Shown: piece by piece, positions 58,103 to 64,000 of the stretch
How the letters are laid out: each line of letters opens with the position of its first letter
Position numbering within the stretch: position 1 is the stretch's first letter
DNA from: Thermoactinospora rubra
Lineage (GTDB): Bacteria > Actinomycetota > Actinomycetes > Streptosporangiales > Streptosporangiaceae
Direction: 5' to 3'
DNA: 64,000 nt
Assembly: GCF_002093975.1 (NCBI RefSeq)
Contig: NZ_KZ084331.1
Location: 132,143-196,142 of the forward strand
The notes under the pieces: model-generated
What the model was told of the DNA's origin: nothing
The model's input: the letters and a program-made list of their open reading frames with translations, nothing else
The model's database searches: none
Position numbers and translations under genes: made by a program

Positions 58103-58911
58103 CACACACTCCCTAGGGACAGGCCTCGGGCGAAGAGGCGCTGGGTGGCGAGGAACAGGGCGACCGTGGGCAGGGAGACGACCAGCCCGGCGGCCAGGCC
58201 CACGGGCACGGGCGTGCCCGCGTAGACGTCGGTCATCAGCCCGGCGAGCTGGGTCATGACCGGGCGCACTCCGGAGGTCTGGGTGAGGGCCAGCCCGAAG
58301 AGCAGGTCGTTCCAGATGAAGGTGAACTCCAGGATGAACACCGCGGCCAGCGCGCTGCCGGCGAGCGGCAGGTAGATGCGGACGAAGATGCGCAGCGTGG
58401 ACGCGCCGTCCATCCGGGCCGCCTCGAAGATCGAGAAGGCCACGCCGGTGAAGAAGTTGCGCAGCACGAAGGCGGCGAGCGGCACGCTGACGGCGGTGTA
58501 GACGAGGATCATGCCGGGTCTGCTGTCGTACAGCCCGGCGTCGCTGTAGGTCACGAACAGCGGCACGAGCAGCATCTGGGTGGGGAAGATCGTGCCGCCG
58601 AAGATGAGCATGAACCACCAGAAGCCGCCGCGCAGGCGCAGGACGACGATCGTGTACCCGGCCAGCGCGCCGATCAGCACCGCCAGGGCCGGGGAGACCA
58701 CGCTGTAGAGCAGGGTGCTGGCCAGGCTGCCGCCGAGGTCGGCGCGCTCGATCGCGAGGGCGAAGTTCTGGAAGATCGCGATGTCTCCGGAGGGCGCCCA
58801 CGCCCGCGAGGCGTCGTAGGAGTTGGCGGGCCGGAAGGCGTTGACCACCAGCAGGTAGGTCGGCCCCAGCCACACCAGCCCGAGGACCAGGAGCACGGCG
58901 CGGCGGATCAT
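58102..58911 (-). CDS. ABC sugar transporter permease 2
   Basis: A 269-residue MalG-type permease with six helices and the EAA loop (FEAARMDGASTLRIFVRIYLPL) that docks to an ATPase. The start is ATG 58911 and it overlaps permease 1 by 4 bp. No transporter ATPase gene is in the operon, as usual for actinomycetes, where a shared MsiK-type ATPase serves many carbohydrate importers. Confidence 0.94.
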   Translation of the reverse strand: MIRRAVLLVLGLVWLGPTYLLVVNAFRPANSYDASRAWAPSGDIAIFQNFALAIERADLGGSLASTLLYSVVSPALAVLIGALAGYTIVVLRLRGGFWWFMLIFGGTIFPTQMLLVPLFVTYSDAGLYDSRPGMILVYTAVSVPLAAFVLRNFFTGVAFSIFEAARMDGASTLRIFVRIYLPLAGSALAAVFILEFTFIWNDLLFGLALTQTSGVRPVMTQLAGLMTDVYAGTPVPVGLAAGLVVSLPTVALFLATQRLFARGLSLGSV

Positions 58912-59807
58912 GCGGTCCTCACCTGCCCGCGCAGGTAGAGGTAGGACGCCAGCCCGGCGACCACCGTCAGCAGCACCGCCACGGCCGAGCCGTACCCGTA
59001 CTGGCTGGCCACGAAAGTCTCGCGGTACATGGTCACGGCCAGCGTCTCGGAGTTGCGCCCCGGGCCGCCCTGCGTCATCACCCACACGATGTCGAACGTC
59101 TTCAGGCTGGCGACCAGCGCGAGTCCCACGACGACCGCGGTCAGCGGCGCCATGAGCGGCCAGATCACGTGGCGGAACAGCGACCAGCCCGACGCCCCGT
59201 CCAGCCGGGCCGCCTCGATCGGCTCCTTGGGGATGGATTGCAGGCCCACCACGAACAGCAGCGTGTTGACGCCGAGCTGCTGCCAGGTCCACACCAGCAG
59301 CATGGCCAGCGTGTTGTGCGGCTCCTCCTGGAGGAAGGCCGTGTCCACGCCGAGGAGCCGGTTGGCGATGCCGTCGTGGGACAGGATCGGGCTCCACACC
59401 ATGGCCAGCCCGGCCCCGCTGAGCGCGTAGGGCAGCATGAACGGCAGGCGGTACCACGCGCCGCGCGGCAGGTCGTAGGACAGCACCGCGACCAGCAGCC
59501 CGAGCCCGACCGGCAGAACCATCGTGCCCGCGACCCAGATCAGCGTGTTGCGGATCGAGGTCAGCAGGGCCGGGTCCTCCAGGAGCTCGCCGAAGTTGCG
59601 CAGCCCTGCGAAGGCCGGGGGCGCCAGGCCGTCGTAGCTGGTGAAGCTGAGGTAGACGGTCCACAGGAACGGCGCGTAGAGCAGCGCGGCGACCAGCAGG
59701 ACCGCGGGCGCCACGTACCCCGGGCGCAGCCGGCCGTGCAGTGGCGCCCGGCGGGGCCGTCTGGCACCGCCGGCCCTGCCGGGCGCCCGCTCGAGCTGGA
59801 GCGTCAC
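58908..59807 (-). CDS. ABC sugar transporter permease 1
   Basis: A 299-residue MalF-type permease with about six helices and the EAA loop (IEAARLDGASGWSLFRHVIWPLM). The GTG start at 59807 overlaps the binding-protein stop (GTGA). An N-terminal Arg/Pro-rich stretch precedes the first helix. Works with permease 2 and the binding protein. Confidence 0.94.
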   Translation of the reverse strand: MTLQLERAPGRAGGARRPRRAPLHGRLRPGYVAPAVLLVAALLYAPFLWTVYLSFTSYDGLAPPAFAGLRNFGELLEDPALLTSIRNTLIWVAGTMVLPVGLGLLVAVLSYDLPRGAWYRLPFMLPYALSGAGLAMVWSPILSHDGIANRLLGVDTAFLQEEPHNTLAMLLVWTWQQLGVNTLLFVVGLQSIPKEPIEAARLDGASGWSLFRHVIWPLMAPLTAVVVGLALVASLKTFDIVWVMTQGGPGRNSETLAVTMYRETFVASQYGYGSAVAVLLTVVAGLASYLYLRGQVRTA

Positions 59808-61057
59808 TGGTGCGTGCTCCAGTAGTCGTCGGCCGCCTTCTGGATGTCCTCCAGCACCTTGCGGTACTCGCCCGGCTTGGTGACGAACAGCCCGAAGCCG
59901 TCGAGCGCGGCGGTGAGGATCGGCGGCGGCGTGGCCTCGAAGTACCGGTTGACCAGCCGGTACTTGCCGCTGCCCGCGTCCTTGGTGATCTGGCCGATGG
60001 CCTGGTCGGCGATGGTCACCTTGGGGTTGGCGCTGACGTCGCCGCGGCTGGCCGACCACTTCTCCTGGGCCTCGGTGGTGGTCCACCACTTGAGGAACTT
60101 CATGCCGGCCTCGGGGTCGGGCGCCTTGACCAGCGAGCAGAGCGGGCCGCTCTCGAAGACCACCGAGGTCTTCGGGAGCGAGGGGTTGACGTTGGGGATG
60201 ACGAAGAAGCCGTAGTCCGTCCCGGCCTGCATCGAGCGCTGGGTCATGCTCGTGTTGAACCAGGTGCCGAAGGACACCATGGCGGCCTTGCCGTTCTTGA
60301 GCACGTCGCCGGGGTCGGTCTTGTCGCCGGGGTTGATGAAGTAGCCGGCGTCGATCAGCGACTTCCAGCGCTCCATCACCTGGACCACGCCCGGGTCGGT
60401 GTACTTGGCCTTGCCCGTGGACAGCCGGTCGTACAGGTCCGGGTCGCTGCCGGCGAGCAGCTGCTCGAACCACACGAACGAGAACAGGACGGAGGTGTGG
60501 TAGAACGCCTTGACGTTGTTCTGCTTGAGCGTGTCGGCGATCTTGACGAGCTCGTCCCAGGTGGTGGGGGGCTGCAGGCCGTACTTGTCGAAGATTTTCT
60601 TGTTGTAGAACATGCCCCAGTAGGCGACGTTGAGCGGGACGCAGTACTGCTTGCCGCCGAAGGTGTAGTAGGAGGCGAGGTCCTGCGACAGGTCGCCGTT
60701 CTTGATCGCCTCCTGCCAGATGGCGGTCGTGTCGGCCACCTGCTTCTGCTTGACGATCTCCTCCAGCATGCCGCCGGTCTGCCAGGTGAACAGGTCGGGC
60801 TTGACCCCGGCGCGGAAGGAGGCCTTGATGAGCGCCTGGTACTGGGCCGAGTCCGTGTGGCCCACGGGCTTGACCGACAGGCCGATCCGCTGCTTGCTCA
60901 GGGCGCCCATGTCCTCGAAGTACTTGCTCCAGGCGCCCTTGTCGTTGTAGAGGGACAGCTCGGTCTTGCTCTGCCTGGGCGCCTCGGCGCCGCCTCCGCC
61001 GCAGGCCGCGGCCAGCAGGACCGCCGCGGTCAGCGCGGCTGTTAACGACCGACTCAT
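59804..61057 (-). CDS. Extracellular sugar-binding lipoprotein of ABC importer
   Basis: A 417-residue family-1 solute-binding protein. Lipobox LAAAC at Cys19 (MSRSLTAALTAAVLLAAAC) anchors it; the mature chain has PDLFTWQTGGMLEEIV, NVAYWGMFYNKKIFDKYG, PTTWDELVKIADTL and MVSFGTWFNTSM, standard for oligosaccharide-binding proteins. The ATG at 61057 has AAGGAGG at good spacing. It is encoded directly after the GntR regulator and probably brings in the GH38 substrate. Confidence 0.95.
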   Translation of the reverse strand: MSRSLTAALTAAVLLAAACGGGGAEAPRQSKTELSLYNDKGAWSKYFEDMGALSKQRIGLSVKPVGHTDSAQYQALIKASFRAGVKPDLFTWQTGGMLEEIVKQKQVADTTAIWQEAIKNGDLSQDLASYYTFGGKQYCVPLNVAYWGMFYNKKIFDKYGLQPPTTWDELVKIADTLKQNNVKAFYHTSVLFSFVWFEQLLAGSDPDLYDRLSTGKAKYTDPGVVQVMERWKSLIDAGYFINPGDKTDPGDVLKNGKAAMVSFGTWFNTSMTQRSMQAGTDYGFFVIPNVNPSLPKTSVVFESGPLCSLVKAPDPEAGMKFLKWWTTTEAQEKWSASRGDVSANPKVTIADQAIGQITKDAGSGKYRLVNRYFEATPPPILTAALDGFGLFVTKPGEYRKVLEDIQKAADDYWSTHQ

Positions 61058-61092
61058 GGATCGGCCTCCTTGCTTTGTCACGAGAGGCTGTG

Positions 61093-61788
61093 TTACGAGA
61101 GGTTCCGCTCGACGACCGTCTTCACGTCGATCAGGTGGGCCTTCATCAGCTCGCCGGCGGCGTCGGCGTCGCGGTCCTGGATCGCCTCGAGGATGGCCAG
61201 GTGCTCCTCGTAGTCGCGGCGGCGATCGTCGAAGATGCGCAGGATCTCGCGCTGCTCGGAGGCGTGGACCGTCAGCAGCGAGTCGACCACCTCGGCCAGC
61301 ACCCCGTTGCCGGCCGCCCTGGCCGCCGACCGGTGGAAGTCCATGTTGACCTCGGCCAGCCTGGCGTCGTGGCCGCGCAGGTAGCGGGCGGCCTCCTCCA
61401 GCAGGCGCCGCAGCCGCGAGAGGTCCTGCTCGCCGGCGGCGGTGGCCGCCCGGGCCGCGAGCGGCGGCTCGATGAGGATCCTGGCGTCCAGCAGGTCCAG
61501 CAGCTGGGTTCCGTGGATCTCGCGGACGTTGGGGTTGGGCAGGACGACCCGCTCGATCGCCGCGCCCACGTAGATCCCCGAGCCGTGGCGCATCTCGATC
61601 GCGCCCGTCGCCTCCAGCCGCCGCAGGGCCTCGCGCAGCGTCGGGGTGGTGACGGCAAACCGCTGGGACAGCTCCCTGGTCGAGGGCAGCCTGTCCCCTG
61701 GCCGGTGGCCGCCCTCGCGGATGAGCTCCAGCATGCGCTCGGTCAGCGCATCGGACAGGGTCGGCCGCGCCACTTCACTGTGCGACAT
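61093..61788 (-). CDS. GntR/FadR-family transcriptional regulator
   Basis: A 231-residue repressor-type regulator. The winged helix (about residues 10-75) has RPGDRLPSTRELSQRFAVTTPTLREALRRLEATGAIE; the all-helical FCD ligand domain (about 90-225) has VNMDFHRSAARAAGNGVLAEVVDSLL with the expected Asp/His metal-binding residues, and HLAILEAIQDRDADAA. It heads the transport and glycosidase operon, 35 bp before the binding-protein gene. A palindrome sits immediately upstream of its ATG, suggesting self-control; a sugar acid or similar effector is likely. Confidence 0.93.
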   Translation of the reverse strand: MSHSEVARPTLSDALTERMLELIREGGHRPGDRLPSTRELSQRFAVTTPTLREALRRLEATGAIEMRHGSGIYVGAAIERVVLPNPNVREIHGTQLLDLLDARILIEPPLAARAATAAGEQDLSRLRRLLEEAARYLRGHDARLAEVNMDFHRSAARAAGNGVLAEVVDSLLTVHASEQREILRIFDDRRRDYEEHLAILEAIQDRDADAAGELMKAHLIDVKTVVERNLS

Positions 61789-61792
61789 ATCA

Positions 61793-61807
61793 AGTCATCT
61801 AATCACC
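61793..61807 (-). promoter_or_regulatory. GntR operator candidate
   Basis: AGTCATCTAATCACC lies 5 bp upstream of the GntR ATG in a 47-bp divergent gap. It matches the reverse complement of the palindrome at 40921-40935 at 12 of 15 positions, and both follow AGTCATCWRATCACY. A flanking GATGA (61809-61813) mirrors the TCATC. Confidence 0.6.
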
Positions 61808-61823
61808 TGATGAACGCTACGTC

Positions 61824-61829
61824 TATGCT
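61824..61829 (+). promoter_or_regulatory. Candidate -10 box of the alpha/beta hydrolase gene
   Basis: TATGCT ends 6 nt before the ATG at 61836, consistent with a leaderless transcript divergent from the GntR gene. Confidence 0.45.
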
Positions 61830-61835
61830 TCAGCC

Positions 61836-62924
61836 ATGAAACGGGTCCTGGGATGGTTAGCCGTGATCCTCGCCGTTGTCTCCCTGCTCGCCGTGGGAGG
61901 CGCCGGCTGGTACTACTCCGGCCTGGTCATCGACCCCTCCCGCGGCGGCTCCTATCCGCTGGAGGTGACCGCCGTGTCCGGCGGCACGGTCACCCTGCGC
62001 GGCGGCGACGACACCGCGGCTCCCGGGACCTACGGGCTGACCTGGGCGGGCGGCAACGCCGTGCTCGGCCCGGTGGTGTCCGCCGGCCCGGGCACGGTCA
62101 CCCGTGCCGTGGTGCGGGTACGGCGGGGCGAGCTGCGCGTAGGGGTGCGCGCGTACTTCGACCGCTGGATGTGGGGGCACGAGGATCCGCTGTCCGCGGT
62201 CGGCGTGCCGTACAAGAAGGTCGACATCTCCGGCTATCCCGCCTGGCTCACCGACGGCGACTCGCGGACCTGGGTCGTCGCCGTCCACGGCCGCAACGCC
62301 AACGCCGCCGAGGCGCTCCGCGTCGTGCCGGTCTTCCACAGGCTGGGGATGCCGGTGCTGGCCATCAGCTACCGCAACGACGAGGGCGCGCCGCCCAGCG
62401 AGGACGGCAAGTTCCACCTGGGCGACACCGAGTGGCGGGACGTCGAGCGGGCCATCGCCTGGGCCCGCTCGCAGGGCGCCTCCGACGTCTACCTCTACGG
62501 CTGGTCGATGGGCGGCGGCATCGCCGCCATGACCGCGCGGCGCCTGCCCGGCGCGCCCGTCAAGGGGCTCATCCTGGACAGCCCGGTCCTGGACTGGCGC
62601 TCCCCCATCCGCCTCGGCGCCACCCAGCGCGGCGTGCCGCAGTGGCTGGCCTCGGTGGGCATGCTCGTGATCGAGCTGCGCACCGGCCTGGACTTCGACG
62701 AGCTGGACCACGTACGGCACGCGCGCTCGTTCAAGACGCCGGTGCTGCTGTTCGCCGACTCCACCGACAACTCGGTGCCGGTCGCGCCCGCCCTGGCGTT
62801 CGCCAAGGCCAGGCCGGATCTGGTGACGCTCGTCCAGACCAGCGGCGGCGGCCACACGGGATCGTGGAACGTCGACCCGGCCCGCTACGAGAAGGCGCTG
62901 ACCGGCTTCGTCAGGCGACCTTAG
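61836..62924 (+). CDS. Membrane-anchored alpha/beta hydrolase
   Basis: A 362-residue protein with one N-terminal membrane helix (GWLAVILAVVSLLAVGGAGWYY) and an extracytoplasmic alpha/beta-hydrolase domain: HGRNANAAEALRV, nucleophile Ser in LYGWSMGGGIAAM (about residue 224), acid in LFADSTDNSVP and His in GGGHTGSWN. It fits the serine-aminopeptidase-like S33 group; the substrate is unknown. Its leaderless-type promoter shares the 47-bp gap with the GntR operator, so it may be co-regulated. Its end overlaps the converging gene by 14 bp. Confidence 0.88.
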   Translation: MKRVLGWLAVILAVVSLLAVGGAGWYYSGLVIDPSRGGSYPLEVTAVSGGTVTLRGGDDTAAPGTYGLTWAGGNAVLGPVVSAGPGTVTRAVVRVRRGELRVGVRAYFDRWMWGHEDPLSAVGVPYKKVDISGYPAWLTDGDSRTWVVAVHGRNANAAEALRVVPVFHRLGMPVLAISYRNDEGAPPSEDGKFHLGDTEWRDVERAIAWARSQGASDVYLYGWSMGGGIAAMTARRLPGAPVKGLILDSPVLDWRSPIRLGATQRGVPQWLASVGMLVIELRTGLDFDELDHVRHARSFKTPVLLFADSTDNSVPVAPALAFAKARPDLVTLVQTSGGGHTGSWNVDPARYEKALTGFVRRP

Positions 62925-63657
62925 CCTCCGGCGCCTTCCAGGTGTTGCACGCCCCCGGATCGCCCGTCTTGTAGCCGCGGGTGAACCAGTACAGCTCGTT
63001 GGCCGTCGGCTTGGTGGGGAACCACTTGCGGTAGTACTCGTCGACGGGCTGCGGCGTCTCGGCCCGCAGCAAGGGCTTCCAGTTCTTCGCGGTGCGGCCC
63101 AACGCCTTCACGCCCACCCCGGCCAGGCAGTCCTGCTGCATGGAGAACCGGCGGGACTGCTCCTCCAGCTGCTTCTCGTCGGCGTCGTTCGGCATCCCCC
63201 AGTAGGCCTCCCCGATGCCGGTCTGGCCCTGGACGACCCCGGCGAAGGCGTCCGCGACCTGGATGACGATCGGCAGGTCGTTCTTGGCCTTGATCCAGTC
63301 GGCGCCGAGCTGGATCTCGATCTGCGTCCCGCAGATGGCGGCGAACGAGCCGGAGATCTTGACGCCTGTGTGGCAGTGGGACTCGTACCTGTCCTTGATC
63401 TCCACCTCGACCGGCTGGTAGTCGGGGACGGCGGGCTTCCACGCCTTGTTGAAGCAGTCCACCAGCTTGGTGAGGTACCTGACCGTCGAGGCCTTCGTGG
63501 TGCCCTTCTCGAGCTTGCACGCGACCTTGGGCAGCTTGCCCACCTTGTAGAGGTCGTTGTGGGTGAGCTCGGGCACGCCCTTGACCGGGTAGGCGGCGGC
63601 GGGGGCGGCGAGCAGGACGGTCGCCGCGGCGGCGCCGGCTAACGCGCGAGTGATCAT
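62911..63657 (-). CDS. Secreted neutral-zinc-metallopeptidase-like protein lacking the zinc motif
   Basis: A 248-residue exported protein with a signal peptide (MITRALAGAAAATVLLAAPAAA). Its pattern matches the actinobacterial neutral zinc metallopeptidase (PF04228-like) family: LYKVGKLPKVACK, RYLTKLVDCFNKAWKP, a Cys pair and the sequence around the metal site. Where active members have AHEYGHHVQ, this protein reads ADAFAGVVQ (about residues 135-143), so all zinc ligands and the catalytic Glu are gone. It should bind but not cut. It ends 14 bp into the antisense alpha/beta hydrolase. Confidence 0.8.
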   Translation of the reverse strand: MITRALAGAAAATVLLAAPAAAYPVKGVPELTHNDLYKVGKLPKVACKLEKGTTKASTVRYLTKLVDCFNKAWKPAVPDYQPVEVEIKDRYESHCHTGVKISGSFAAICGTQIEIQLGADWIKAKNDLPIVIQVADAFAGVVQGQTGIGEAYWGMPNDADEKQLEEQSRRFSMQQDCLAGVGVKALGRTAKNWKPLLRAETPQPVDEYYRKWFPTKPTANELYWFTRGYKTGDPGACNTWKAPEAKVA

Positions 63658-63668
63658 AGGACGCGATG

Positions 63669-64000
63669 CTAGGGAAGTTCCTCCAGCAGGTCGAGCATGA
63701 GCGCGATCTGGCCCCTGCGGGACTGCTCGACCTGCCTGGCCCACTCCCTCACCTTGGGGCTCGCGCCGTTGACCTGCTCCGCCGCCGCCAGCTGGACCGC
63801 CTCGTCCTGGTGCGCGATGAGGACGTTGAGCAGGTCCCGGTCGAACCTCTTGGAGGTCAGCAACGCCGCGATCTGCCGTTTGTCCGTCTCCGGCACCTCG
63901 TGACCCGCGTGCGCGTCCGAGGCGGCCGTGAGCGGCTGGTCCCACTCGTACAGCCAGCGGCTCATCCTCGCGACCTCGTCGTCCTGCGTCGTCTCGATGG
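63669..64000 (-). CDS. DUF305 family protein (partial, cut by window end)
   Basis: The readable C-terminal part of about 110 residues has the DUF305 pattern: a MSRWLYEWDQPLT segment, a linker, then LLNVLIAHQDEAVQLAAAEQVNGASPKVREWARQVEQSR. The frame is open to the window edge (upstream in-frame residues TQDDEVARMSRW fit the first repeat), so the true start lies beyond 64000. DUF305 proteins are four-helix ferritin-like secreted proteins often linked to metal handling. Confidence 0.8.
   Translation of the reverse strand, partial: IETTQDDEVARMSRWLYEWDQPLTAASDAHAGHEVPETDKRQIAALLTSKRFDRDLLNVLIAHQDEAVQLAAAEQVNGASPKVREWARQVEQSRRGQIALMLDLLEELP

Overview
The window is 64 kb of very GC-rich DNA with dense, short-spaced genes, many GTG/TTG starts and ATGA/GTGA/TGATG stop-start overlaps. 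Gene content (NadB/NadC/CoaX and PanC/PanD clusters, an FtsH-FolE-FolP-FolB-FolK-DUF3180 run, DUF2342, a SAM-IV riboswitch, an orphan NuoD) points to a filamentous actinomycete. A Streptosporangiaceae (Nonomuraea-like) host is my inference, not proven by any marker here.

Layout. (1) 1-11165: core metabolism on the minus strand: lysS, coaX, a single nadB-nadC reading frame, then a two-component system with a DUF4097-type protein, a DUF998 membrane protein on the plus strand, and panD/panC/DUF2520. A small secreted cysteine-containing protein sits between lysS and coaX. (2) 11166-12053: gene-free repeat and hairpin region. (3) 12054-21360: MidA-like methyltransferase, FAD oxidoreductase, P450, TerC, a SAM-IV-controlled class V aminotransferase, DoxX, an orphan NuoD, a membrane acyltransferase and a MazEF-type toxin-antitoxin pair. 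(4) 21365-36292: the folate/ftsH/hpt/tilS and DUF2342/dacB/ppa housekeeping block, interrupted between tilS and DUF2342 by a phosphoesterase/TolB-like/MFS cassette; an NlpC/P60 hydrolase closes it. (5) 36339-40833: ECF sigma factor with built-in zinc finger and membrane segment, a gene of unknown function, a lipoprotein and an ABC-F ATPase. (6) 40975-55103: accessory region with a secreted DUF4185/DUF5005-like protein, a mutarotase-like protein, an SDR, an AfsR-type regulator, a flavin monooxygenase, two HxlR regulators with clear palindromic operators, a cupin, a Crp-family regulator and an S10 peptidase. (7) 53883-61788: a carbohydrate operon transcribed leftward: GntR regulator, ABC transporter (binding protein, two permeases), GH38-like glycosidase and an enolase-superfamily dehydratase. 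(8) 61836-64000: alpha/beta hydrolase, a metallopeptidase-like protein that has lost its zinc motif, and a DUF305 protein cut by the window edge.

How the parts connect. The most interesting inferred system is a carbohydrate pathway split over two loci. A 15-bp imperfect palindrome (AGTCATCWRATCACY) lies just upstream of the GntR gene and again upstream of the 40975-43882 operon. If the GntR protein binds both, it would link a secreted beta-propeller protein, a mutarotase-like enzyme and a sugar dehydrogenase to the ABC importer, GH38 enzyme and sugar-acid dehydratase 12 kb away. Other points of note are the NadB-NadC frame with an internal Shine-Dalgarno and a 15-bp repeat at the junction, the NuoD/MidA pair, a 10-bp x 7 tandem repeat beside tilS, and two 44-bp palindromic repeats starting exactly 100 bp apart.

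Limits: all family assignments are from reading motifs in the translations; no database search was run.
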